Shown here: positions 12,433 through 25,282 of the stretch, one piece after another
Numbering within the stretch: the first letter of the stretch is position 1
Layout: the number at the start of each line of letters is the position of its first letter
Assembly: GCA_005281725.1 (NCBI GenBank)
Contig: SSBO01000012.1
Span: 13,518,946-13,582,945 of the forward strand
DNA: 64,000 nt
Reading direction: 5' to 3'
DNA from: Wuchereria bancrofti
Taxonomy: Eukaryota; Nematoda; Chromadorea; Rhabditida; Onchocercidae
Notes under the pieces: model-generated
The model's database searches: none
Told to the model about the DNA's origin: nothing
The model's input: the letters and a program-made list of their open reading frames with translations, nothing else
Translations under genes and position numbers: made by a program

Positions 12433-15271
12433 CTAATGTGTTTCAAATTTAATATTACCAACTGGAGGCATAGGTGGTGGCCCCATGTTAACACCTTGAT
12501 GTACGTTCATATTATTCACTTGAAGACTACCATGAGAATGTTGTGATTGCACCATTGTGGTACCCGATGACTGTGGACCAGGATTAGGACGTGGAATTTT
12601 CTGCAGAATCGCCACTAGTTGCTCTTTTTCATCGAATGTCTTCCATACGCTATATAAATTTATGATGATTTTCTGGATTTCCAGTACCTAAAATAAAGTC
12701 TGGAAATCATGCATGACACATTTGGGTTAATGTTCTAATAAATATTGAACAGTACATTCAAATCTACCAGATTTCTTATTAAATCTTGAGTTTATGAGGA
12801 ACAATAACATTTCAGAACTGTTCACTACTTCGTCGTTATATAATTTGAAAAATTTTTGGTGCTGCGTAACGTTGATACATCTTTAATGGAAATAATTTCA
12901 CTTGCAAAGTTATTCATCTTGCTATTTGCATAGTCGAAAACAAGCCAAAAAACCAAACCTTAAATTTCTTAGGTCACTCCACATATTCAACAGTCAAAAA
13001 TCAGTAAGAAATTAAATTGAACAGAGAAAAAACCTACAAATCAATAGATAAGTATTTACCTTTTCAAAATCAACTGCGAGCTCAGCAAACCAGTTTTTCA
13101 GCTCTCTATCTCTATTTGTCCAAACTGATGCTATCAAAATGCATGCTAAAAATTATTTAGAACTTTCGTAAATTAATTAGCTTTCCACAGTTTCATTTTT
13201 GTAAGAGATGGAGAACTGTATATCGAGTTTATTTTGGATTATCAAAAATTTTTGTAAGAGATGGAGAACTGTATCCACACTAAAGAAAACTACTACCTTC
13301 ACTATAGCAAACGGTTATCAGCCCCTCATAACAAACAGGCGAACTCATATTTCATACCTTTATTGCAGTCCAATTTGAAATACATTTTATTACACAGAAG
13401 TTTTTCAGATGCCAAATGAAACTTACCAATTGCAATCTGATGAGGAGGATACATTAACGAAAGATCCGTCCTTGTACAATCATTACAAATTTTCCAAGCA
13501 TATGATGATATTGTGTCGAGATCTTTATGCTCTCTTCCCATTTCAGCCATTAACTGATTCAGTGGTCTGTAAATGTCCTCAAATCTTAAAAAAATTCTTT
13601 ACTTCCTAGCGCTAAAATATTTCGAGATTTTTCGACTATTTGTAATCAAATTCTCTTGATGAAAAAAAAAATGTGTGGAAAAGCTGTAGCTGTCAAAGGC
13701 GCACCTAAAATTTATATTTATGTTGCACCTTAACTTTCCCTATTCCATGCAAACTAACTAGACAATTGCATAATTTGGATGCCGAATGAAACTTACTAAT
13801 TGCAATTTGATTATACAGAACACTTCACCAACGAAAATTTTACTGTTCATGCTTATCACAGAAGTATAAGTAAAAATAAACCTGTATGGGTGATAAACAA
13901 TTAGGCAACAGTCTAAAATTTCCAAGAGAAAAAACTCTGCTTCCTGTATATGTTGAACTCTTATCATCAAATCTTGCTGTATGAAGGGCCATCGTTTCAC
14001 TGCAATTGCAAAAATTGATAATAAACAATAAGTGGTATTTTCAGTGGGTAAATGCAAACATTGGACGTCTATGTTTTTTATCTTATTTATTACTCCGGAT
14101 AACAGAAAATATTCTCTGTTCAAAGAAATATTTTTTAAATAATAATATGAACACCACCTTGAACTATATCATTTTTTATTAGAGAGCAATCGGAAATATT
14201 ATTGAAAAACTTTTGAAATCTACACATAAACATAATAACTGCAGTAATTCCTTATTGCAAACTTATTTCTCTCTGCATGCATTATGAAAATGATTCTAAC
14301 TTAGAATTTAGTCACAATTACATCGAAAATTATGTAATGCCCTATCTGAACCACTCAGTATGCAAGAAAAAAACTAGAATTGCGTTTGACATGCCAGATA
14401 ACCAAAAAACTTTTTAAAAACTTCAATAACTTACAAGCATTATTTGTCGCCTGTATAAGTTTATTATGTGACATCATTCCATGTTCTTCAACCTTTGATG
14501 CCAAAAATAAAGAAGTAGGAGCCAAGAGAAATGGATCAATATCTTTCAGTGACCGCCTGAAATAAAAATGTGTGCGGAGGTTAAACTGGAACGCTGAACA
14601 AATCTTAAGTCCAAACATCCTCAAAAAAACATTTTTACCTTCCATGTGAAGATTTTACAAAATTTCATTACCTAGCATAAAAACGACGGAAGTAAACACA
14701 CGCTGTGGCAATCACTTGCATCCGTGTTTTATGAGGTTGCTGTGAATCCATTCCAATGGCATGTATAACTACAAAACATCTTAAATTCAGACTAAAAATG
14801 TAAACAACACTTGAATGACTGCGAAATTCCTCCATGAGACCTCCAGCACACATATATTTGAACAGAACATGTATCAGTAACAGTTTCAATACGCATTATA
14901 GGCAATAAATGAATAACATACTTACAATTGCAGAAAAATATCATCAGTTTCGTATATTCTTCCTCACTGATACATTTCATATCTTCACCACGCATACGCA
15001 GAATATCTTGCTTGTCCAAAATCCATTGCTCCCTAGAAATTTTCCAGCTGTAGTTATTTCACTCACGTATTTTACGCACATAAAGAATGTTGAAAAGAAA
15101 AGGAAAAAGAAAGCGCTGAAAATGATAAACATATAATCATCAAATATGCAAATTAAAAAAAATAACAAATTATTACAGTCTATATCTAAATCTATATGAT
15201 AAATTTCCATAAAAGGCATAAATTACAACTTGTACGAACCAGTGTGAGCTTTGCCAAAAATTTCCAGCCAT
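12433..15271 (-). CDS. cic-1: Cyclin C, Mediator kinase-module subunit
   Basis: Eight exons on the minus strand: 15271-15240, 15032-14926, 14768-14672, 14556-14435, 13999-13882, 13566-13427, 13145-13060 and 12687-12433, giving 318 residues with consistent phases. Cyclin C pairs with CDK8 in the Mediator kinase module and modulates RNA polymerase II transcription in the nucleus. Diagnostic stretches: the N-terminal MAGNFWQSSH; the first cyclin fold with RMQVIATACVYFRRFYARRSL and LLAPTSLFLASKVEEHG; the cyclin C-specific CCLIVYHPYRPL; the second fold with CTRTDLSLMYPPHQIAIACI; and WFAELAVDFEKV. The C-terminus (about residues 265-318) is Pro/Gly/Ser/Asn/His-rich and, as usual, not conserved. Length is slightly above the roughly 280-300 of relatives because of that tail. 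The start is fixed by the conserved N-terminus. A 9-codon upstream reading frame ends one base before this start. The symbol is the C. elegans name, given by homology. Confidence 0.93.
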
Positions 15272-15272
15272 T

Positions 15273-15302
15273 TCATCGCATAACTTGTAATCCAGCTTTC
15301 AT
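15273..15302 (-). promoter_or_regulatory. Upstream reading frame in cyclin C leader
   Basis: On the minus strand ATG at 15302 opens a 9-codon frame that stops at TGA 15275-15273. One base then separates it from the cyclin C ATG at 15271. The orphan acceptors at 15335 (T-rich then TAG) and 15321 (TTCAG) both lie upstream of it, so a leader trans-spliced at either would carry it. A translational role is inference. Confidence 0.5.
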
Positions 15303-16468
15303 TGTTCACAACTTTAACATCTGAAGTTACAAATCTAAAAAAAAAATATACATGTATATACATTAATGCATACGTATGCATGAAATACGTATTATATATG
15401 TACACGTAAGTGATATGTACATAACTTACATTAAACTAATATTCATCCTGAGAAATTCTTCAAAACGCAAAACCTCCAATCATTTTACAGTTAATGGAAT
15501 GAATTTCTTAGCTTACAGGAACCTTACTAAATACAGCAATAAAAACCAAATGTCAATTATATTTATATATACGACACGGTACCATTCATATAAGCAAATG
15601 GTACCATCAATACATGCATTGATAAATCTGCGACGATTATTTGATACTTATCCTTTCCATGTATAACTTCCATGGGTAGATTACTCTTAATCACTGTAAC
15701 CACATTGTACCATAATTCTTTTCTCATCCTCTCACCTTCTACGCACCACACATCTTGCAAGTGCCCAGCACCTCTACAACCTCCGCTCTTGCACAATATC
15801 TAACCATGGCTCTCTTTTCTTATCAACCCCTTTCTTTGCACCTCTCACGTTGGCCTCCTCCATGTACGATCCGAATTGATATGCATCATTCCCGAGCCCT
15901 CTGCGAAATTTCTAATCTCATGGAAATATGAATCTGCTAAAAATCTGACCCGGATTTGGCACTTCATCATTATTTAACACGGATTACTTACTTTACCTGT
16001 CCCTCACAACAATCTAGTAATAACGTTGGTTTCAGTAAAGAGATTAAGTGTAGCGGGATTTCAAATAATTGCGTGTCGCTTCAGGAGCTTTTCATTCTTT
16101 CATCAATCGTTCATAAGCAATTGATTTCACATTGCACTGGTGTATAATTTAAATGAATAATAAACAGTCTGTCATGAAAGAAAACAAAGAAATCGAGAAC
16201 AGTAATTTGCTGAGAATTTATTGATTTCATTTTTTACAATAAACAATCAGTCAATCTGGTTTCTTTTTTTTGTAAGATGAAATACAGGTAAACTTTGTTT
16301 CGTTTCATGTTCATCCGCTCAGTTTCAAATTGCAAATACCAGTATGAACCAACCTGTTCATTTCATTGCAGTCACTGTGCCAAATATTAAGGGATATCGA
16401 AGGCATCACACGAGAATCATAATTGATCTAAGAGAGACGACCTAACGAAGCATAACGAACCAAGGCTA
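15303..16468. other. Intergenic between cyclin C and NUP42-like gene; contains a less AT-rich, hairpin-bearing block
   Basis: Both neighbours are on the minus strand, so this holds the cyclin C promoter and the NUP42-like 3' UTR. At 15350-15430 lie overlapping short palindromes of the ATGCATACGTATGCAT and GTAAGT/ACTTAC type. At 15578-15605 there is a 9-bp perfect inverted repeat (GGTACCATT / AATGGTACC, 10-base loop). About 15640-15960 is noticeably richer in C on the + strand than its surroundings and may be an old mobile-element remnant. No coding match recognised. Confidence 0.45.
15334..15346 (-). promoter_or_regulatory. Candidate trans-splice acceptor for cyclin C
   Basis: A run of T followed by AG on the minus strand, with the mature leader starting about 15334, 63 bases before the cyclin C ATG. 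A second acceptor (CTTCAG, leader starting 15320) is possible. No upstream coding exon needs either one. Confidence 0.4.
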
Positions 16469-17853
<1,385 letters not shown>

Positions 17854-17869
17854 TTGTTATTGTAAATTT

Positions 17870-17881
17870 CTGAAAAAAAAG
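17870..17881 (-). promoter_or_regulatory. Candidate trans-splice acceptor for NUP42-like gene
   Basis: TTTTTTTTCAG on the minus strand, ending at 17870, 16 bases before the ATG at 17853. Strong consensus with no coding exon upstream, as expected for a spliced-leader acceptor. Confidence 0.55.
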
Positions 17882-19000
17882 ATATATTCTCTGAAAACAC
17901 AAAATTTTATTGAAGTTAACTAAAATTAGAAAACCGTATTTCTTAAAGTGATACTATATCAACTATTAAACAAATTAGCAATTAAAGTTCAAAAATAATA
18001 ATATCAATCAAAGAAACCTCAAAATATATCAAACAAACAAATCAATTACAAAAGAAAAAAAAAATCGATAAGATGTGAACTGATGCAAACTGAGAAAAAA
18101 TTGCCGAAAAATATCGCAAAAAAATGAATATAAGGAACTAATTAATTTTTTATTTGATTAAAAATGAGATATTGAGAATGTCATGTAATCAATAACTTAA
18201 AATTCTAAAGCAAATACGAAATGACACATAAATTGATGATCCCGATTTTTTCATATGAATGATAAATTAAAAGTTCGCCTACATCTGAACGTATGGTACG
18301 AATTTTACAATTGATACTTATTCGATCCATTTTGGAACTGTGCTATTTTATCCTAATTGTCGGTTGTCTTCTTGTATCAGTACCGATTGCCGTTCCGGTT
18401 ACCACTTCGGTTTTACGGTTTGTACTCTCCTGCTTTAGTTAATTTTGTTTAACTTTCCATTAAATAGTTTGCTGAGGTGCTTTACTTCTTAACTGTTTTC
18501 ACTGTCTTAGAGCTGCTATTCAGCAAATTTATTCATGAAAATTTATGTTGTTGCTCTTGCGAATTTGGCGTGCACATACATACATACACGCACACACACG
18601 TAAAAACACACACTCTGATGGTCTTTCTTGCAAAGACAAATATTTTAGTAAGTGGAAATGGATATGAAAAAAATTTTACGTATGTTGGAGCTATTTTCGT
18701 GAGTGAATCGTTTGTTGAAATCTTACAAATAATTGATAAATCGGCTTTGTATGTTTTTGCTCGTGCTGTACCATTTTAAGACTTATCCTTATTGGGCATA
18801 TCAAAAACAATGCGTTAGGAATGAATTAAACAATTGAAATTGTTTAAATGAAGAATCGAGTTGGATTCAATTAAAAATTTTGATTCAATTTTATGTAATG
18901 CCTTCAGTATATTTGATACTTTTCGCATTTTGATTACATGAATATTACTCTATTGGTATTGCATGTGTTATTTATTATCTTCATATGGTGTTTTAGAGAA
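17882..19000. other. Divergent promoter region between NUP42-like and hnRNP K genes
   Basis: About 1.1 kb separates two divergently transcribed RNA-handling genes, so both promoters should lie here. An imperfect AC-rich tract sits at about 18575-18615. I see no conserved motif that I can name and no coding sequence. Confidence 0.5.
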
Positions 19001-19010
19001 GTTTTGTCAG
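19001..19010 (+). promoter_or_regulatory. Candidate trans-splice acceptor for hnRNP K gene
   Basis: GTTTTGTCAG ends at 19010, leaving a 16-base leader before the ATG at 19027. No upstream coding exon is apparent. Confidence 0.5.
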
Positions 19011-19026
19011 TTCGCACTAGTGCACG

Positions 19027-22000
19027 ATGAAACGCCACGGTGGTGATGATGATTTAGGCTCGTCGGATATTCATGAAAGTGTAAAATCCGGTAAGCGACA
19101 GCGACCGGACAGCTATCAAGAAGCTTTGGCAGCTGGCAAATATGAATTAAGATTGCTGGTGTCCAGTCGTGGGGCTGGTGGAATCATCGGTAAAGGTGGA
19201 GAAAATATCAAACGATTAAGATCGGAGGTTTGACTTTTTTTTGTACTTCAAGAAAATTTATAATAAATATGTTGGGATCGCACGGAACGAACTTAAAGTT
19301 GTTGTGAAATGTTGGACATTTTGATTTCATGTTTGATTTCGACTGGACAGTTTTTGACGACCGACATTACAAGTACCAGGTTAAAGGTTAGTGCCAGGTA
19401 GGTAGTTTTAACAGTTGACATGAGCTGTCTTTGATGATGTTTACTTAGCCGTATCCAATGTGTAGTTAGTTATCGAGATGCGTACTGCGCTGATGATCCT
19501 GAAGTTCTTTTAGTTGGACGGCCGGTATTCCTTTTTACGTAAAAATTGTGAAATAATTCAAAATGATATATTCAAAAAGAAAAAAAATATTACTTCACTC
19601 ATATCATTGAAATGTTACTTTCTTAAAAAATGTTTCCCGAAAAAATGAATGCATATATGATACAGTTGATTAATGCGCTCTTTTCAGCCCTAACTCCCAG
19701 TTACAATCCTGATATCCAATCCCGATGCCCGATCTCCTTCAAGTTCACCTGCAACACCCTGTTGTTGTCGGATGGTGCAATATGTATTTATGGATTGTGA
19801 ATTTAAGTGAAAGACCAAGGCAAACACTACTACCAAACACCAACTGCCTGTCTTTGTCCTAATTTCCGTTTCAGTCTCACAGTTTTCAATTTTTTCTTTT
19901 CCTCTCAAATTTAAAACTTCATCCTTTGCTTTGCAGTACGATGCGAATGTCACAGTCCCCGATAGCCAAACTCCTGAACGGTAATCCCTGCTCCCGTCTC
20001 TCAATTTTCTGTGTATTTTTCTTCTTTCCAATCTACTAAATGGGAACAAACTTTCTAATTTATTCAAGTAGTTCATTACAGTTTCCGGTAATTATTTCAT
20101 GGAAATACTAATTTTTGTTTCTAGGGGAAGTTTTTATGAAAATCGCGGCTAGACTAACCATTAGTTCAATTAAGTTAAATGGTGAACTGATATTTTCGGG
20201 CCTTTTTTGGGTCGATACTTGGTTCTATCCGACATGCACAAAAAACGTTGTGCATTGAATATTCGGATAGAATGTTCTCTGTTTCATTTCGAAATGAAAT
20301 TAGCTTCTTGTAGAGGAATCTGCCAATATTTTAAAACCTTTTCTGCTAGATGATAACTTTGAGCGGCGGGGGAAGCTCTTATTTCTTACCTTACTGGTTA
20401 ATTTTTTTACGGCATCACTAACATTTTGAACTACGAGTCTTACATGTTTCCAACTGGGAGTTACATATATATTAGGGAAGGATATTTTTAAAATAACGAA
20501 GTTAAACTCTATTATGAAAATTTGAAATCTTCATATTGTTCTTTTCAGAATTGCTACTATTGTTGCGACAGTCGAAAATGTACTCTCCATTGTTACCGAA
20601 ATTATTCCGAAACTTGATGATGTTAGTTTTATTATTATTTTTTTTTTTGCTACACTATGCTTATTGAAATGGGAACCATGAGGATGCATTAATGCTATTT
20701 TCATAGTCTGACTCTGATTCGTGCTTTACTGCATTTTAATATTTATATAACCGGGGAAATTGTGTACACTCGATCAGACCACATGCTAGGGACTTTTGAT
20801 GCCTATTAGTTGTTTCTCCAGGATAACAAAGGGCTGCTTACTCTTGTCAAAAAGGGTTTATTCTATAATGATTTATCCGTTAGCACAGCAGATAACTGAG
20901 AAATTTTTTTAGAGAACATTACAGAGTCGAGAAGGTGATTCAAATCGTCCAATAGAGCTTCGTGTTTTGGTACATTCGTCACATGCTGGTGCCGTTATCG
21001 GTCGTCAGGGATCGAAAATTAAAGAAATGAAGGAAGAACTTGGTGTGCAAATGAAGGTAATTCTAACATATTCCTTGCTGAATGCAAATATGAGGATTTA
21101 ATTATCATTTTCATAAAGATATGGTTTGAATTATTCTTCATTTGTTCATCCTATGTTAACATTATCGTCACACTTTCGATTTATAATGATTCCCAATATT
21201 GCAATCATAGAATTATCTGTGCTTCAATTGGCTTTTGTTGGCGAACACTTGTTTCTTTCTTTTTCATTGGTCTTAGCGGACCACTGTGAATTATCATACA
21301 GCATAATAGATATAATCCTAGGTGTTTGCACAATGTCCACCTCAATCTACAGAACGTGTTGTATCAATTAAAGGAGCTCCTGACAAAATATTAGCTTGCG
21401 TGAATCATATAATGAACATGCTGAAAGAGGTATAATTTCATCAGTTTTATTGATATAAGTGACTTATTTGTTGTGAAATTTAATCCCTCAAACCAAAAAT
21501 GGTTGAGCATATATTATGTTTCAAAATTTTCATAATTTGTCGTAGAGTTTATTGGATGAAAGCGCTTTCAGATTCCAATTAAAGGAGTAACGAAGCCATA
21601 TGAATCAATGTTCTATGATCCAAGCTACTCGTCTGAATATGGTGGATATCCACCAGATCGTAACTATCGCGGTCCAATGATCCGTGGACCAATGGCAGTG
21701 ACTTCATACGGCAATTATGGCCGAAGTTTTCAACGGCAGATTGGCGGACGTGGTCCTTTATCAGCTGTTGCGTTGCCACCGTATATGGGACCGGAAGAAA
21801 GTACTCAGGTTGAGATTAAAATATAAAATCCTTATTCCAAATGCGGTTTCAGATTAGTGTAATTTACTCTTATTATTTTAAAAGCTTTTTGGAAACAATG
21901 CGAATTATCTTAGGTGACGATACCAAATGAGCTTGGTGGTACCATAATTGGTAAAGGTGGTGAACGTATCAACAGAGTACGTGAGGAATCAGGAGCTCAG

Positions 22001-22315
22001 ATCGTTGTAGGACCACAGCAGGAATCTGGCGAACGTATCATAACGATTACTGGTACATCAACAGCTATACAAACAGCGCAGTACTTGTTGCAGCAGTGGT
22101 TAGTATTAGTTTCACTTGGATTGAAAAAATTTGTACAGCATAACGATCATACTGAACATTACCAGGATAGTTCAGGCTTATGCTAAGAATAGAAGTATAA
22201 TGAATACCTTATTGCTGATGTAAATGCCCAAATTGTGTTGCCAAGGAATTAATTGATTATTTATTTTAGTGTTCGCCAGTCCGTTGCGGGACGACGATAT
22301 CTGAATGAAATATAA
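19027..22315 (+). CDS. hrpk-1: hnRNP K homologue, three KH domains
   Basis: Eight exons: 19027-19227, 19937-19980, 20549-20621, 20913-21056, 21322-21429, 21572-21808, 21914-22098 and 22270-22315, giving 345 residues. It is a poly(C)-binding nuclear RNA- and DNA-binding protein of the hnRNP K type, acting in splicing and mRNA control. KH1 covers roughly residues 39-105 with the GKGG loop at 55-58. KH2 covers roughly 120-190 with GRQG at 136-139. KH3 lies near the C-terminus with GKGG at 282-285. All three GXXG loops that grip nucleic acid are intact. Between KH2 and KH3 is a Gly/Tyr/Arg/Pro-rich linker (about 195-265, with repeated GPM and YGG units), the equivalent of the hnRNP K KI region. 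KH1 is split over three exons. Order and spacing of domains match hnRNP K rather than PCBP. Symbol is the C. elegans name by homology. Confidence 0.93.
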
Positions 22316-22464
22316 CAGATACGCATTGAGCTGATGTGAAGAAAAAGCATTATGAGAATTTGCTTTTGAATTTTGTGTTATTATTGTATCATTTGAATGT
22401 TTCTTTTTTTGGATTTGATTTGGATAGCTTTTTCGTTGTTGTCAGTTGAGATATGCGCTTTTGT

Positions 22465-22470
22465 AATAAA
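22465..22470 (+). terminator. Candidate polyadenylation signal of hnRNP K gene
   Basis: AATAAA, 150 bases after the hnRNP K stop, running into an A-tract. Other downstream AATAAA sites could be used instead. Confidence 0.45.
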
Positions 22471-23892
22471 AAAAAAAGTTCATGCTTCATTGGAGTAAAA
22501 ATAATGCTTATTAATGGGAAGTATATCTTCGAACTACTCTTATTTATTGCTGTTTATTCTTTCCAAAAGGAAAAAGCTTATCATTTTTAGGTACAGAATA
22601 CAATTTTCGAATTTCTACGTTTTTTTCGGAATGAGAAAGGGATTTATTAACTAAAAGGATTATGATTATAATCCCGGGCAAGTATAATATATTCACTCAA
22701 GAAGTTACATTTTAGGAATTTTGAAGCTCTGGACCTTTATCTCGCCCGTGAATAGCACTAATAGATTTCTCTTTTGCTATTTTTACTACTGGGTCGATGA
22801 GTGGTTTGAAGGGAGAACATTCGTTAATTATAACAAGCAGCCGGTCCAAATAATGCATTTATTGGAAGTTGTGCCATTTGTTCAGATCAGTCCCATAGTT
22901 CCGTATGATTATTTCGCAAAAAAGTGATAACACTCATGCATGTTTGGAGTTCTGCATTTTATATCGACTTTGGGTTTTTTTATCCGAAAAGAAAATCTCT
23001 ACTTTTAAATTTGCTGGGATCTTGTTTTAACTGGAAAGGACTCCAATTTTTTATCTGATAAACAACGAGAAATTTGAAGATCACTTTTTTGACAGATGTT
23101 AGGCTTGAATTTGCTTAGATCCGCTTTAAATTGGTGCTGGGTCATTGAGTTGAGTAAATTTGCCCAGAATATCAGGTAATTTAGATTTCTGGATGACTGG
23201 TACTATAGCATGAATTGCCGTTGCAGTAAGATTCTTCGTGTCGGATTTTGTCTTATCTAATTTGTCTAGCAACTTTATCTAAAAAAATTATAAAAATAAA
23301 AAAAAAAAGTCATTATAAAAAAACTAAACGTTTTGATCTGTGCAGTTATCTTTATTCTAATAATAAAACGATTTTATGTTGTCGATGTTAGGTGAGACAA
23401 TTACAGTGGAGTAAGAATATTCCATTAGAGAAATTGTTTGCTTGTTATTATTTACAACCTCAAAATCACCTGAAAGTGTTTGGTACACTCGTCCATTCTT
23501 TAAGTTTCCTTGATATCATTCCTAATACAACGATCTTACCTAGTTTGAATTTGCTTTTTAACTTACCCATAAGATAGTTTACACTACACAGTTTGTATGC
23601 TACAAGTCATTACCTTCATATACTCTTATCCAGTTCAATAATGGTACTTAATCGCATCCATTAATATCGAAGTCTAGTTTGATAGATAATGATATACATG
23701 ATCGGACGGATTAAAAATGATTTTCATTTCATCGAAAAATTAAAGCTTGTCAATTTTTTATGTCTTCTATTTTGGCATTCTTAACACTATGAAATTTCAT
23801 TATACCTTGGATTTGATCGTTTTTATTTTTGTTTTTTTTTTTTCTTTTTTCGTTCCTACAATGAATTTATGAAGCAACTTTTTTTTTTTCAA
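22471..23892. other. Intergenic between hnRNP K and MADF genes
   Basis: Contains AT-rich DNA with T-tracts toward the MADF gene. Two short open frames (about 22721-22927 and 23392-23577) lack ATG starts and any recognised motif. Nothing else can be supported. Confidence 0.5.
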
Positions 23893-23893
23893 G
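23881..23893 (+). promoter_or_regulatory. Candidate trans-splice acceptor for MADF gene
   Basis: A long T-tract followed by CAAG ends at 23893, leaving seven bases before the ATG at 23901. A very short leader like this is typical of spliced-leader addition. Confidence 0.55.
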
Positions 23894-23900
23894 TTTGACT

Positions 23901-25282
23901 ATGTCGACAGTTTTCGATGACCTTATCGATGTGGTGAAAGCACATCCAATAATTTATGACGTACGTATGAAGGGTTATCAAAAACGAGGTTCAAGACGTG
24001 AGAAAGCTTGGCAAGCTGTTGCAAAATGTATGCAACAGCGAGGACATAATATTAATGGTAATTGTTCGTTGAAAAATATCGATTGATTCAATATATTTAT
24101 TTACAAAATTAAAACTGATAAATGACATTGGCGGTAGGTTTTTATTGAGGATTTAAATGGAATCATATATCACTAGAATTAATTAGCAAATAGCTTCATT
24201 ATATTTGGTATCAAAGTTATGCAGTATCAAAACTGATGTTTTGTTAGGAAAATAATTGCATATTTTATAGTGATATTCACTAACAGATTTCTTATTGATT
24301 TATTTGCCTATGTTAAATTTACCTTTTGTTAATGATATTGTCAGTCAATATTTTCAGATAATGGATGTCGTAGAAGATGGAATAAGTTAAAGTTTGCTTA
24401 TGCACGAGACCGAACATTAAGACGAATTCAAGGCACTCCTCCTTTGAGGAGTTCTTGCGCGAAATATTTCGATTCGCTTGCATTTCTCAATCCATTTCTT
24501 GATGACTATAAAGCGTATCTTTTCTTTCTTTTTCTTTTCTTCCTTCTTTTGCTTTTTTTTTCAAAAATCTCCAAGTCTTCTTTTTCTGAATGCAAATCAC
24601 CAGGACAGGGTTTTTCAAGCATGGGAAAAAAAACTTTTTTATCATTTCATCTCTAAAAATTGGGAGAGAAAAATTCTAAAAGAAATGCAGGATTATGTGC
24701 ATAACCTTCTGATATCGAGTTAGCACATTGAGGTCGGTTGAAGGCGAAGTAGGCCTAGTGTATAATATATTCGAGAACCAAAGCTTTCATTCAAAGTTTG
24801 AAGAAATTCGATTCGAATAAGCTAGTAAGCTTCCGGTGCTATGCGAAAAAATTTATTTGTAAAAACCGGAAGTCCGGTGACACTAACAGATCGGTGTCGG
24901 ATGTTCATTCCGAATTATCATTTATCAGGTTTCTTTTGTAATGAAAGTTCAAGTTGGGAAAAAACGGTTTTTTCAGACGTCCAAGGACAGTTCAACCGAT
25001 AGTTTTAGATAGTGAATCAGACGATGATTCTACAATTCATTCAGCAGTTCTCGAAAGCGAATCGGAAGATGACAATCCCCCGGATAATAGGTAAAAAATG
25101 ATTTTTTATTTCATTAACGAAACTTTGTTTCCTTCATATTGTAATGATGATTTTATGTTTTATATAAATGGTCCAAATAAAATCTGTTCATGAATATGAG
25201 ACATCAATTTTTTTATAGGTCACATTTATTGGCTATGAAGACAGAGGAAGATCGGTCTTTGGAAGTCAAAAATAGTGAATGA
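23901..25282 (+). CDS. MADF-domain protein, short form
   Basis: Four exons: 23901-24057, 24358-24514, 24977-25090 and 25219-25282, giving 163 residues with consistent phases. Residues about 6-100 form a MADF (Myb/SANT-like DNA-binding) domain. Helix 1 is LIDVVKAHPIIYDVRMKGYQ, then the REKAWQAVAKCM helix, then CRRRWNKLKFAYARDRTLRR and the terminal YFDSLAFLNPFL. The order of conserved Trp and aromatic residues is that of the family. The C-terminal third is acidic and serine-rich (DSESDDDS, ESESEDD), a possible activation or interaction tail; no BESS motif is seen. MADF proteins are nuclear DNA-binding regulators; targets cannot be inferred. It lies 1.6 kb downstream of the hnRNP K gene on the same strand. 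Start: first ATG after the T-rich acceptor. Confidence 0.8.

Noticed and set aside
18477..18779. 100-codon open frame upstream of hnRNP K
   Set aside because: No ATG start at its beginning, includes the AC-rich tract, and resembles no protein; lies in the divergent promoter region.
19690..20076. 128-codon minus-strand frame within the hnRNP K gene
   Set aside because: Overlaps antisense to hnRNP K exon 2 and introns; no recognisable domain.
22721..22927. 68-codon open frame after hnRNP K
   Set aside because: No ATG start, no motif, likely 3' UTR or spacer.
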